A stretch of DNA of 64,000 bases from Glandiceps talaboti (taxonomy: Eukaryota; Hemichordata; Enteropneusta; Spengelidae), in the NCBI RefSeq assembly GCF_964340395.1, contig NC_135561.1, positions 13,647,961 to 13,711,960 of the forward strand, written 5' to 3'. Position numbers and translations under genes: made by a program. How positions within the stretch are numbered: position 1 is the stretch's first letter; every line of letters begins with the position of its first letter. The notes below the pieces were generated by a model. That model was not told where the DNA came from. It did not search any database and was given only the letters and a program-made list of their open reading frames with translations. Below are positions 24,262 to 44,963 of this stretch, in pieces.

Positions 24262-25199
24262 TCCACATTGCAGCTGTGGTGTCTATGAAACTTGGACTGT
24301 CATAAATGCATAAGAAAGAGAAGTGAATTTGGCTATATGATGACGGATGATATTAACTTATTTGAACTCAATTAGCTATACAATTGGTTACGTTTCATAA
24401 TTTTGTGTACAGTTGCCCTTTTATGCTTTTCATATGTGTATTAGCATATATCGATGATGATAAATTGTAATCAACAGGTATGTCAGCGGCATTCGAAAAT
24501 CATAATATCATAACTAGGCTCGCGCAGGGTAGATTCATTTGTGACCGGCTGCCTGGGCCAGAATTGATACAATTGATTTGGGCCATTTTCCAGGGGTATT
24601 GACCATCACAATTCATTTTATTGAATGACATGTAATTCTCTGACATGGACGAGAAGTAAAGAAAGTCAATACTCTATGCAGTTGTTGGTTTCAAAAACCA
24701 TCATAGCCATTAGATTAATATTGTTCATTTTCAATCAGCCAACTTATCATAGACCCGCCACCAACGTACGTTGGTCTTTGGACAAATGTTTTGTTGACAT
24801 GTTGCCGAACATCACGATTTCTCAATTCAACTCGATGATTTAGGAATGTTACTGTACCAACAAACATAGGAAAGTAGTTATTCTTTTTAGAACATCTACA
24901 AAAATCAATTATCGACAATATAAATGTCAAAACCACACTTCCACAACCAGGAAATTAAACTGCGCTATGTCATCAGTGGTCCGTATCGCGTACCGCTGTG
25001 CATCGAACTTCCAAATAGTGTAACAATTTCTCCTTGAGGTACAGTGATGCCTCGATACTCAATACAATGTTACGATAATCGTGCCAACAGGCCTACTGTT
25101 ACAATATTGCAATGCATGGTGATGTTATGTCGCCTATGCTATATGACGATACGGTATCGCTTGGAGAATGCACGTAGAATTTGCACGTAGTATATGGAA

Positions 25200-25335
25200 G
25201 GCGCATGCGTAGTCACTGCGCGCCGCAATGCATCCCTGGGATAACCACCAATTTTTTTTTCGCATAGTATATACGACACGCATGCGTACTAGTTATTGAG
25301 CCGCTACGCGGCAGCTTCGCTGCTGCTGCGCGAGC
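25200..25335. repeat. GC-rich patch, probable repeat fragment
   Basis: The segment contains GCATGCGTA twice (one as CGCATGCGTAGTC, one as CGCATGCGTACT) and GCTACGCGGCAGC. Its base composition is unlike its surroundings. The type is unknown. Confidence 0.35.
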
Positions 25336-27014
25336 TATTAATAAGAATCAACGACATGCAATCGGTAATGCACATAATGAAACAACTGAATCTTTACGTG
25401 TAATTGTTGTTGGCCAATATTTTCAAATTCACTTCTATTATAGAAAGGATCGGATAGGATACAAATGTGTAACAATATTTTCAAGGCGTGTTAAAGGATT
25501 GTTTACATCAAAGTACCTTGTACTCTGTATAATGCCCCACTCCCCCCCCCCCAACACACACAATCACCCAATCTTTCTCCATTCGGTTTTTTTAACTGTT
25601 ACACTTTTCCATACAAATCACCCTACAGTACTTTTGACAGGTTTTTATAAAACAAGTGCTTCATTGTCAAGTCTTTTCATGCATGACGAATTGGTTGTAG
25701 ACTCTTGTGAATGTTTGAGTGAGGTATAAGTAATGACGTGAAGTCCATGTAACTATAGCTGATAATGGATAAAAAAATATCACCTAGCTTTGCAGAATCC
25801 CTCATAAGTGTTTAAGTATACATTAAAAAAAATACGGATGCAACATTCATTTGAATTCACGGTATATTTAACGTTGATCTAATGAAACGTGTTAAAACCA
25901 GTTATATAATGCCTCTCTATTTGAGACACGTTTGGTAAACCCTTAGGATATTTAAAGTTTTTTTCAGGGCATAACCATTTGCATCAGGTGGTTATCCCAA
26001 TAATAATAATGTTGCCATTTTGTAATGTCGTTTGTGATTTTCAGAGAGAGTTTTAAGAAAATCCTTCTATCAATGCACACACCCTGCGAGCAGTTTATAT
26101 GCTCATGTCAGCTGTCGATGTGTAATGACATTTTATGGTAAAGATGTTTGATTCATTTTTTTTTTCCATTATTGCAATCCAAAGGTTCAACCTGAGAAAG
26201 ATAATATACGATTACATTCAATGTTTTGTGGTTTCCTACTTTATGCATGTGGTTACATGTACAGAATATTGGTCCTTCAGTTACCCCCACCCCACCCTCC
26301 TTAATCTACTGTCCCTACTTCTCTATGTTTTGGTTAGGAATGTTTCTCCTTTTTTGCATTTATAATTATCTGTTAAACTGTTTCCCTAGTCGCATCCTTC
26401 ATACTCTGTTGTTCCAACTCTACTACACCAGATACTTAATTCTACTTCCACTAAAATAACTCTACGTCTGATCGGTGTGTTCTAAACATCAAAATTAACT
26501 GATAACAACTTGTTGAATTCAAATTAGTCCAATATAGTTATAAATAGCCGATGTTTTAACCCTACTGTGAGCTGAAGCCCCTACTGAAAGTGTGAAAGCC
26601 AATGTTGTACGATTCATAACTGTACTACTTGCCTTGGTGTCTTCCGATGAATTACAATACGGGCGCAGCAGTGTCTTCACTTCGACAACCACGGTGGTTT
26701 ACAGATTTCAATATTATATGAACTCGTCGGTGAAAGTGAGGCTGAAGGGACATTCCATTATGCGGCTGTTGAAATCATACTTAGTGGCAATGTCTCACAG
26801 GCTAAACTGCTACATTGCTTTCCTATCTCTAAGAGCGTGGGATTGATTAAAAATTACTAATTAATAGATGGACGACTTGGTAACGAGAATGGAGTATATC
26901 ATAGGCGACAATACTGTTTGCTCACCCAGAAAAGAATGAGCAATATATTTCAATCAAGATCAGGACGAAGCTAACTACGTGTATGCAATGATCATGGTGA
27001 CAAGTCAAAACCTG

Positions 27015-27160
27015 ACTTAACCTTTGAGATGCCGAGTGCATTTATTTCTACATCTTGAGTTTCATTCAACCTTTTATCCTCTGAAACAAGTTGTTTCTGC
27101 ATCACTTCACACACATGCCGTTAATAGGCTGTAGTAGCAAGTGTGTCATTGAAGCCAAAT
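27015..27160 (-). repeat. Dispersed repeat family 1, inverted copy
   Basis: Its reverse complement matches 28570-28670: GTGAAGTGATGCAGAAACAA and GTAGAAATAAATG-ACTCGG both recur. It lies in inverted orientation to the other copies. Confidence 0.6.
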
Positions 27161-28509
27161 AACATAGTTAGTATGTACATAGTAAGAATAGTATTAGTTG
27201 TGAACACTTTCAATCATGGCAATGCACTTTCAAAACATCTTATGATATATTGATTGATCAAAAAGCGTAGTCAATACGGACACTCAGGATGATGATTTCA
27301 ATTTTACATTTTATTAGAAGTCGTAGGCTTTGATTCGCGACGATTCTATCCCAGTCTTGTATATTAACAAAATTATGAGCAAGAGTAGTAAGGCTTTCAT
27401 TTTTATATTTTAAAGTGGAAATAAGGACGAAACATTTGCATTTATTTTGGATTTTTGATTTATAAAGCAACTCTACTGTACTGTGTTCATGTACTTGGAA
27501 GATAATGTGAGAAAATATCATCCATAAATTGCTTGAATTGTGTGTAGCGAAATGTATAGCAAAATATTTCTGAAATGGGTAAAATATTAATTGTGTTGTT
27601 GTACATACAATTATAATAAACTCTTTACACACTTTTAAATAATTATTGTAATTCTATATATTTCAAAACACGGAGAATCTGTGTCATAATTATTTTTATT
27701 TGTTTTCAGGAAGGAAACATAGTAAAGTTGTCTTAAGAGTTTTCAATCCAAAATAAATACCCTTTTTTACAATCCATATGATCACTTTATTTGTTCGTCT
27801 TTCAGAATGGATGTGACTTTAGCCAGCTGATTCCGGATCCCGGGTTAGTTTAACGTTTTTCGATTCTCATAAATGATGACGAGTTCCAAACTATACTTTC
27901 TGAAATGAAGATATCCAATTATGTATTTGATGACAAAAATATATCGTCTTCGTTTCCGTAAAATAGAGATACATTTTGCAAATTGACCTTCGCTGTACAA
28001 TCCATATTCTCGAAGTCCCTTCAACTTGTCATCAATGTAATGCTATGGAGAAATCGCGAGCTCTACCCGGCCACTAATTCTCCTATTCACGACCCGAAAC
28101 GCTGCGAAAACAAGGTCAGTGGCGAGAATTCTGTGGATTGTTGATCATGAACTGCTTTCCTCTAGGTTGCTATAGGAACCTTAAGAACAAAATGATGTTG
28201 TTACAAACTGATTCCCACGCAGTTTAATTGCGCCCTTTAACCCTGTCTGTGATGATAATGGCATGAAACCCGACGGATGTAATCCCTATCTGGTAAGATC
28301 TACAACTTATACGCACTTAGAGCACATTCTCGTTATGTATAGGGTTCATCAACGGTTTTAGCTTGCGTCTTACGAGATACGTAGCTATCGGTTACGTTAA
28401 AGCTTGCATTGTATAATCATTTGTTATATCTAAACATCTTTAAAGTACATTACATAATCGCAAGAGTTCACAGTTAGTGACTTTAACTAGCACTTAAATT
28501 CGTTTCACG

Positions 28510-29075
28510 GTGTACATACTAACCATGTTCTTCGGCTTCAATGAAACACTTGTTGCAACAAACTATGAATAGTATGCGTGAAGTGATGCAGAAACAATTT
28601 GTTTCACGTTGAGGGAACTTGAGTTAAATGCATTAAGTAGAAATAAATGTACTCGGAATCACAAAGGTTAAGCCATATTTTAAAATGTCACCAAAACCAA
28701 TATATACGTTGTTATTAATTACTTGTTCACACAGTTTCTTTTCCCGTAATTTGCTGGGTGAGTGAACAGTGTTACAGTCTTCTAGCATATAATCTCTTTC
28801 CAATGCCAAACCGTTCATCTGCGAGAACAGACCCATGTGGATTTACTGAGAGTCGACTTTCAATAAAATGTTTTACGTGTTGGGAAAGTATTATAGCAGT
28901 GTAAAGTGTGGAACATTACCAATAAGTGCGTTTTTTCCAACGGTTAATGGAATATTCCTGTAACCTTGGAGTGGGCTTTTACTTATTTGTGCATACTATT
29001 GAATTAAAATATATGAGGCAACCTGGTGGTCTAATTGAATGCGCCCAGAACACATTGGAACATGCCCAGGCAAGT
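28510..29075 (+). repeat. Dispersed repeat family 1, copy
   Basis: Blocks shared with 47230-47800 and 50775-51365 include CTTCAATGAAAC, AAAATGTCACCA, GAACATTACCA, TGGAATTTTCCT-like and ACACATTGGAACAT. Divergence is high and no protein is recognisable. Confidence 0.55.
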
Positions 29076-29635
29076 TGACAAGAATAATATTTGATTGTTA
29101 GTGTTTAGAAAAAGTAATAAATCAGACAAATAGTCTAATAGTAAAATACGTAAGCCGGCCAGATTTTTGTTGTAGCTTGGATACACTGTAGTATCCGAAA
29201 ATATAACACAGTGGGAAAATTCGGCCTAAAAGTATAACATTTATTCTATCGCCCAGTTGCATGTATATTATGTATAATGAGCTGACTATTGTCTGTCGAA
29301 TATTACTAATTGTTATGGATTTTAAAGAAAAGAAAATGCTTTAGTGAACAATTGCTCTAAAGTGAAAAATAGCCCATAAGAAATGACCAGGACATGTACA
29401 GTAGCAAGGCACTATATAAAGAAACCTCATGAGCCAAAGTAGTGGTTCACTGCAGCTTCGAAGTATAAACAATCTCGTCAAGCTTTGTATCTGGATTCCT
29501 GGATAGGATACAATAGTACGCTGGTGTCGTAGTAATTTGTACTTTGTACATGTATGTGGATATAAAGTTGTAATAAATACCATATCATGAACCAACAGTT
29601 TCTAGTTATAATATATTTTTAATGACGATAGATAC

Positions 29636-30660
29636 ATGATAACATTTCTAGAGCTGATATTCTGCCTGCTGTAGCATTCTGGGCACGCTGGAGAGATAAC
29701 CAACATTCGACACTATCTTGTATATCAGCGTAATGAACGAACTTTTGAACTCTTTCAAGAGAAAAACACGATTCTGTTTGCACATGCGTCATACATGGGC
29801 CCATCGCGTCTTGCATATGACGTCATACTAGTTCATTTGGTTCTGCTTATAGGTTGTTCGTGAATATGATGACGAGTTTATTTAATGTACCGATTTTGAG
29901 TGTAGCTATCCACATTCTATAACGTACGTACGCAGATAAATAACAAAACATGTCTTGGCCTATAATCGCATATTGTGATAGAATATACACGTACATTATC
30001 TTTCTCAGGTTGAACCGTTGCAACGCAAAAGATTATCTCAAAATGTTTATCATGAGATGTCATCACAGACCGACAGCTGACAAACGCTTTGAACAGACAA
30101 GAGCTATTTATAAGGACGGTTTTCTCATAACCCTGTCGGATGACGTTATATGAGAACGTTTCTAGAGCAAAGTATTCTGGGCACATTGAATCGATAATCA
30201 ACATTCGATAAACTCATAGCGAGACAAACAATCAACCCATTCAAAAGAAAATCATAATTCTGTATTTGCGTATAATATAATTTTGACTTCATGAGACCAC
30301 ATGGAAATATAAATAATACGAGGTCATATACTATTGTATCTTTTACATAACCTTTGCTATTTGACATGTTTAGCCTTTAGCCTTTAGATAGTGTATCTAG
30401 TTTACTTACATAACAGTACCTGTGGTACGTGTATGTACCCACATTTGGATAATTATACCGAAAGCAATGCATCTTTGTCTTCAGTGACATTTTTTTTCAA
30501 AATGCACATTGTTATGCATTATCTTTCTCGGTTTGAAACGTTTGCAATAAATATATCACACGTAAAAAAATGTTACGGCATATCGGAAAGTGATGAAAGA
30601 AAGTCACTTCGATCGAACCGCAGTTATTGAAAGGACCAGTGTTCAAATAACCTTGTCTGA
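29636..30660 (+). repeat. Dispersed repeat family 2, two degenerate tandem units of about 510 bp
   Basis: ATTCTGGGCACG-CAACATTCGA at 29673 recurs at 30173, and TTATCTTTCTC-GGTTGAA at 29996 recurs at 30519. A third copy of the first block lies at 52640-52790. Confidence 0.6.
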
Positions 30661-30812
30661 CGTCGACTTATTAATGACAATAGAACAATGGTGACTTTAA
30701 TTTCATTATGGTTATCATGTAGTGTGATTGCGTACATTCTGAAACGTTGAAAATACCTATCTTGTCACCCAGAGGCCTCATATAACAGGTACCTACGTTT
30801 CATTAGACCGAC

Positions 30813-30926
<114 letters not shown>

Positions 30927-32765
30927 GTGAATTCAACAAGTGCAAATTATTTATAAATCGAGCTTACGGTTACAAGTATATGTCTTTGTAATTAAGAATA
31001 TTACTTAAACACACAATCAAAAAGGGTTCATAATCTGCAAAAGAGGGACGGTAATTGTATATTCATGCCTTATTATAAAAGTACAAACACTTTCAGCATC
31101 GGTTCTATAAGAAGGACTACATTACTAAATGGCCTCGAAATGAATTCAGCAAGCGAAGCATGAACAAGATTTGTCGCTAACGTTATAAGTGCCGGCCAAA
31201 TAGTTCATCATTAAATGGCTTGACAACGCAGCATCTGTATTACACAAATTGTCAACAGTAATACTAGGGATGGCAAAAGATGTTCTTAAACACAATAGCG
31301 TCAATACGTTGAATGAAGGCGGAGGTTGCGTTACTTAATAAACAGCTGTTTTGACATCTTTTAACGAATTATGAAATATGACGAACGTTTGCTTCTCTGT
31401 TGGTATGTCATTTGCATACTTGATACCCTTTCTTTTAACTCTTCTCAACACAGCTTTCGAGGCGGCATTTACATATATTGTGAATATAGTTTTTATAATA
31501 TATCTAGACTACTGTTGCTCCAACACAATAAATATCTACAGATGTAATAATATCACATCTGTTAGTGGACGCTAATCGAATTCAAACAGGTGAACGTCAT
31601 CAATCTTAGCAACCAAATTCTATTATCTCTTTTATTCAAATATGACATTTTCAGCTTTACAATCATTTCCCCATTCAATTGTTGACGACACAGCTGCATT
31701 GAGCTTTAGTAGGTAATAATCTAAACTCGGAAGATGAAGCCTGGTAATACCAAACGTTTGCATGCACTCTAAACATTGTCCTGGTGCTATTGACGAGCAT
31801 CTAATTGGAGATGTCCAATGTAGGGTTATGTGAATGATGCATATAATCTCACCGTTCCGTCTAATTGACTCGCCTATGGCAAATAAAACGTATAGTGGTT
31901 AGCTGGCTCGAAAGATTTCATTCAGTCTTTATCTCCCATGATGCAATAGCCCACATTAAAGATACCCTATAAATGCACAAGATCAACTGCGTCTTTGCAC
32001 ATTATAAAACAACAAGTCAATAAAATCAAATACACTGCTTTAACCGGCTAACACCACAAACCACAAAGAAGTACATCCATGCAAGAAGTGATAATCTGAT
32101 TGACAATAAGCTCAGTATCATAATGTTACCAATTCATTGCCTCAAATGTATTACACTAAAATCCTGGTTTTAAAAACAATTAAAATATGTGAAATCTGTT
32201 TCGCTTTCAAAGAAATAAAATACGTACAAAATGCCTAGACTGTACGTTTTTCTCCTCGGCTGTGTCAAACATGTTGTAGTTAAAATATGACATTGTATCA
32301 CTTAATTACGTTAATAATCCACACATTGTGTACATTTGTAATGTACTAATCAAGAACAATCACATTGAGGCACAAGTTAACACATTAGCTTTATAGAACA
32401 TGTTGTGTCAAGTCAAGACTCCATATTGTTGAATTAAAAGTCAATCAACCATTTTTCAATGGAAAGTGCAGATTTACTCGCATTCATAAAGATTGTCTGT
32501 ATAATTTTGTAAATTAATTGCCATTGAGTCGCATTTAGTATCATTCTTAGACTTGTTGTATTTCCCATTTTATGTTTTGATTGAGTTGTTTAAATGTTCA
32601 CACACCTAGTAGTCCCTACACATTTCAATGCTGTAATGTTAGTTAAATAATGCTGAGTGATTCAAGTAATTATCATTTTAGTCTGGCTTCAAAATCAAAT
32701 GCGAAGAAGAAAATCGAATGCGATGAAAAGAAAACAACCAAGAGTAAAATACATAGAGAAGCAGA

Positions 32766-32766
32766 T

Positions 32767-32802
<36 letters not shown>

Positions 32803-32816
32803 TCCTGCTACAGACC

Positions 32817-32847
<31 letters not shown>

Positions 32848-32848
32848 T
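32766..32848. repeat. (CA)n then (CAGA)n microsatellites
   Basis: About 16 CA units are separated by a short spacer from seven or eight CAGA units. Confidence 0.95.
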
Positions 32849-33893
32849 TTATGGTGTATTTTCTACATAAAAAAGAGTCCATGATTTTTCCTAAACCTGT
32901 ACGGACCTGGTTGAATGCTGGATATTACTATGAACAAAAAATAAGCAATTACCATACAGAAAGAATCTTCTGCTACACCAACCTTTCAAGTAAAAAAACA
33001 TGAATATTTCAGTACAAGGATGTTGGCAATGTTAGTAACCAACTCATCACGATCACTCCAGGCCAATATCCTGCTCATACAGAACGTGAGAATTCTTTCT
33101 ATCAATATCAGTAATTGCATATAGTTGTGTCTATAAATGTTAAACAGGCATTTCCCTAGTGCTATTGGGTATATTTTTCCTTTAAAATATTCTAGGTAAA
33201 TATAGTTGCATCACAACGATAGAAAATTAATTCCAGAATGATGGATATATTGCGACCTCTCAACTTGGTAACTATCCTTGCGCCACAATGGGCTTATTGA
33301 AGTTGACAGTTAATTACCTTACATTACCAGTGAACAAATGTAAATATTTAATAACATTCCTATAACAAAATTATGTGCTGAAGTTTCTCAAACCTTCTAA
33401 TCGAAGATATTGTCAAAACACGGCTTTGTTTACATAAATATGTTTATCACTTTTGTCAAATACGGCATTATATATGACTCTCAAATTGTGAATTGTTTGA
33501 GGTCACAACAGGTTGCTTTAGAATAAGACAGCTGTATAGCTTAGACAGTGTTGTAACTCGTCGTGTGTTCCTTATCTCTTAGTAAATGTATTACGAACGC
33601 TGTCAAGTAGAAAGATTAAACCCCGACGCCACGTTCAATATTCATGGAACATAAAAGAATGACAATAACAGCTTCATATCTCCTTGTCGATGTCGGGAAC
33701 TTATTGAATATAGTCTATTTACTATAGTCAGTCATTCACTAAGACTTAAAGTGCGAATATTGTTTAGTAACATGACATTTTTCATAATATAAATATAGCA
33801 TTCATAGTTATTATCCGTTCATAGAAATACGTTTGACAAATTTTCCCAACATGAAAGTCTAAGTGAACTATTCTTGCTATTGAAGCATGGTTA

Positions 33894-33925
33894 ATATATA
33901 TATATATATATATACATATATATAG
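33894..33925. repeat. Short (TA)n tract
   Basis: TA units interrupted once by CATA. Confidence 0.9.
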
Positions 33926-34371
33926 ACAAGCGTTGTTGCAAACTACACAAAATTATTGACAATTCCGACTCTTTAATTAAACACAGATACTCTGAAATAA
34001 ATATACTAAACAAAACGCAGTGCTTGCTTATTTGGCCTTTGTACGTTTCATAATTATTAATCAATTTTACAAACTTTGATTGACATCTAATCGTACGCGT
34101 TCCATGCATCGGCATGTTCGTACCTGTTTCATTCTTACTAACATCAGTCATCATTCGATACCTAAATGGCCCTGTTGTGTTTGCAAAGTTTTCAATAACT
34201 AGTATAGGCGTTTAAACTTGCCAGAAATTGTGTGGGCATACATGTCTTTCAATTGAAAATTAATTGAGAGTTTTATATTCCTAATATGAAATGCTATATT
34301 TTATATACTTGAACTGTTTAGTCTTTTTGTCAAGTTTTCAATTCGCCTGTAAATTATGTTTTATTACTCTG

Positions 34372-34422
34372 TACATGTATGTATGTATGTATGTATGTAT
34401 GTATGTATGTATGTATGTATGT
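34372..34422. repeat. (ATGT)n microsatellite
   Basis: About twelve units, 870 bp upstream of receptor B exon 1. Confidence 0.95.
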
Positions 34423-34635
34423 CTCATTGGTAGTCAACACTGATAGAACAAGAAATAGTATAAACTATGTACTTACATATTGTAACGTTAACAATCTCGC
34501 ATATATACAATGTGTATGACATACCATGGTTCATTGAGTACACTGATGATATATCATGCTTCGACAAATACATTAATGTAGATTACTTTACATGATCGCT
34601 TATGTATATCACACTAATTGCAATGAAATACTTTC

Positions 34636-34702
34636 TCATACATACATACATACATACATACATACATACATACATACATACATACATACATACATACATA
34701 CA
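34636..34702. repeat. (ACAT)n microsatellite, inverted relative to 34372-34422
   Basis: About sixteen units. Together with the ATGT tract 214 bp to its left it could form a long hairpin upstream of receptor B. Confidence 0.95.
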
Positions 34703-34991
34703 TGTGTATATGTATACAGGCAGACATGATGTAACACAGTTTTAAAAAAGGGGGCGGTGGATAATAGTTGACAGACACTCGATAATACATATGTAATCGT
34801 TAGTTTTCTATAATATTTTCTCTATAGTGAACCATGTCATTGATGTCCAGATAGACGTATGTATGATTCTCTGTCCATTAAAAATGACATGGTTTTTGTT
34901 TCCTTGTTGCTAATTCGATTCTATATCATGTTTCACTTAACAGGTCCTTATTTCCTTCCCCAGGTTTTTAAAAATGGTACCTCAAAGTCGA

Positions 34992-35028
34992 CTTCCGTGA
35001 CGTCATATGTTTGTGTCACTCTCATTGG
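34992..35028 (+). promoter_or_regulatory. Shared promoter module of receptor B: ETS-like site, full CRE, inverted CCAAT
   Basis: CTTCCG (34992-34997) abuts a perfect palindromic CRE TGACGTCA (34998-35005). ATTGG follows at 35024-35028, 26 bp from the start of the CRE. The CRE lies 296 bp upstream of the ATG. The flanks GTCGA before and TA after are also shared with receptor C. Confidence 0.75.
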
Positions 35029-35293
35029 TTTGCAAGGGGATGTATGGAACCGATACATGCATGTCATACTTGACGAATAATCACCATCTAGCTGTACATA
35101 TAGATGGAATATTGGAACTGATACTGATTCTACAAGTAGGTCGCTGTCGATTACTCGTGACAATCAATTCACAGGGGCAGTGCTACGATTCTTAATTAGA
35201 CACTGTAGACTTCCGAAGATGTTGTCGTGCAATGAATAAGAGTTATTAATCCACGCCTTTTGGAAATTCGTATACTGATTACAGTAAACAAGT

Positions 35294-42211
<6,918 letters not shown>

Positions 42212-42307
42212 AGTGAAAAATATATAAGACAGTCGTCTAGATGTAGTTTTGGAGACCTGAGAAGACAACGATCGTTTGACTGTATAAATTATGGAAAGGC
42301 TTGGCCA

Positions 42308-42420
42308 CTGGAGATGTTGCTTGCAACATCTTTGCTTGCAAATAAGTAGTCCTTACTGTATATTCATTACAGCTGGAGATTTTGGTAGTAACGTCTTTGC
42401 TTGCAAATAAGTAGTCATTA
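42308..42420 (+). repeat. Tandem duplication, period 65 bp, in the receptor B 3' region
   Basis: CTGGAGAT at 42308 recurs at 42373, and TTTGCTTGCAAATAAGTAGTC is shared. The first unit contains the hairpin GATGTTGCTTGCAACATC. It lies between the stop codon and the candidate polyA signal, so it may be in the 3' UTR. Confidence 0.85.
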
Positions 42421-42496
42421 ATGTATATAAATAGTACGTTGTGTCGCGAGTGGTATGAAACAGATTTGATTTTACAAGATTTACAATTTGATACAG

Positions 42497-42502
42497 AATA
42501 AA
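42497..42502 (+). terminator. Candidate polyadenylation signal of receptor B
   Basis: An AATAAA lies about 290 bases after the stop codon. The distance resembles that of the candidate signal in receptor A; otherwise it is unsupported. Confidence 0.4.
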
Positions 42503-44406
42503 ATAGTGTATAGATATTGAAATACACTACACGTTCAACGTACGTGTATGCGAGTGTAAAGGTACAATGTCGTCATAGTTCTGGGGGGAATATTTGCTGA
42601 ATATTGTTGAATATTCGTTTTGTACAAACAGAAACAAGGAAGGACATAAATAACTTAGTTTCACTAAATATCTAATCAATGCTAATAATAAATTATCAAA
42701 ATAGAATTAACATTTTGTGAGGTAGCTAAGCAACATTTTACATAATCTACTGCTATGACATGAATATATCAAGAGGCCTCATAAAGATGAAATGACGAAA
42801 TATGACAGGAAAAATATAGTTGCATATAATGTATTACATGAAAGAAGAGGAGGATTTCGAAAACGGCAAAGTAATAATGTTGTCGAGATGTGTTGAAGTT
42901 AAAGACCCATCTAGCGATTTTTTTACTACAGGTATGGCTGCCATTCAGTAATAATTACATGAGCACCACAATAATGCTGACAATGTATACCTATTTTCTG
43001 CAATATTACTTGTCAACATGATTTAATAGAAATTGGCAATTCCATCCCGAACTAGCTAAGGTATGGGCGATAGTCTACATACACTTTACAGAATGACAGA
43101 TGCAGAATTCGGTGCGGTAACATACGGTGTTAGGCAGAGCAGCACATGTTGGTTGCATAACAGGTGACAAGGTGGGGACAGTACTAGTGCCATAGACGCG
43201 ATTAACAAGCTGTGGATAGTTTCATTCGTTGGATTAAAGTGTTAGTGGACAATTTCTTCCATGGATTAACAGTAAGCGGAGACTTTCTGTCAAAAGTGTC
43301 TGGTAAATGAAATTGAGAGCATGGTTAAGTTGAACCAATGAGGAAGAGTCGGAGAGTAGTATAATTACCTAAAATTCTATATTTTTTGAAAGGTGAATAT
43401 TGTAGTCATGTTGTTTCCCTTTCACACGAACCTAAATTGGCCATGTTTTGGGTGTGAACATTTTAACTTTTAGTATTCTTTTCAACATTCTATGAAAAAG
43501 TACAACCTGACAAAAAACAGCAGTGTCATTACGTTTTACATGATTTGGATTCTCTAGATTTCAAATATTAATAATATAATTTAACAAACTTGTAAGCACC
43601 CGTCATCTCATATTTCTTAGCAATATGTCACAGTAAAAAGTATTGTACCCTGATTCATAAATTTCAGATTTACAGTACCGTAATTAAAGAAACTTTTGTT
43701 TTCTAATTTAAGGCAAGCATAAAGGTAACCAAAGGCATTGAACTGAATTTGAACTAAGGTTGCCTGGAGTAGCTGCATCGTGTTGACGCGATTGAGTATA
43801 GTTGAGTGCATTCTACTACTTGAAATAACACAAAACATTCAATTGATAGTTTAGATTGATTGACTCGGTGGTTGATGTTCACTAATTAGATTTAGTAATG
43901 CATCAGTGATGATAGTCATCCATTCATTGCTTTTTCATTATTTTTTCTGATAATGCAAGGGAATGGGGGCAAGCAATTCATAAGGTGTTATACAAGATGT
44001 CAGATACAACTGTACAATGCTGTTCATACTACTATGTGTACGGAACGATAGTTTTTTTTTTCAAAGTTCATATCTGTCCACTCCTGATGTTAATCATTCA
44101 GTAAACGGGAAATGTGCAATTCAATACATTTAATATAATGTTATTATTGCCATGGGATATTTCTCTCAGTGTAGCCTAACCCCAAAGAGGCAAAAATACA
44201 ATTTACACACACAATATAGACAAATGAAGACAAAATTACTGCTGTACATATACAAAAAGGAAAGGAAAGGAAAAAGAAAGTAAATGACATTCTGATTCAT
44301 CACAATGGGATGTTGATACGTTAATCCGAAATATTGAAAATATTTAAAACGTGTTGAAGCAAAGATGACAGTACTAGTTATTCGATATTACACACACCCT
44401 CCCTTT

Positions 44407-44525
<119 letters not shown>

Positions 44526-44537
44526 CCTCCTGCGCCT

Positions 44538-44963
44538 TGCCGTGAATTTTACTCGTTCCCTTATAGCTGGGTGAATCAGTCAGAAATGAAAAAATGCTTC
44601 CCATCTCTATAGGAAAGGCTAAAGGGTAGTCAATTTAATAGATAGAATGTAGGAATGGGGCGATTGAATAGAGAGAATGGGGAATGGGGGGGGGGCGGTA
44701 CAATCTAAATACACATAAAAAATTCTGTGTAACCATTATACCAAAATTCTTGGGTTCATTTTTGGGAGGGGAGGCAAGATATTTTTGTGCGTGGGCGCGA
44801 TGAAGGCTGCGAAAGAAAATTGAGTCAAATGTATTAGCTGACCCCTCCCCCTTCCCCGAAACCATGTCATAAATTCTGTTCGTTCCCTTATGAGTTTATC
44901 AGTCGAAAATTACACAATTTTCTTGGCATCTCTGCAGCGAATGCCCTATGGATGTCAACTGCA
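44538..44963 (+). repeat. Imperfect direct repeat, two units about 330 bp apart
   Basis: CTCGTTCCCTTAT with the following CAGTC-GAAA and CATCTCT blocks at 44538-44630 recurs at 44870-44963. The part between is G-rich and has no gene. Confidence 0.5.

Noticed and set aside
26592-26846. 84-codon frame with a signal-peptide-like start
   Set aside because: The first codon is GTG, there is no ATG before the hydrophobic part, no splice partners were found and no family is recognised.
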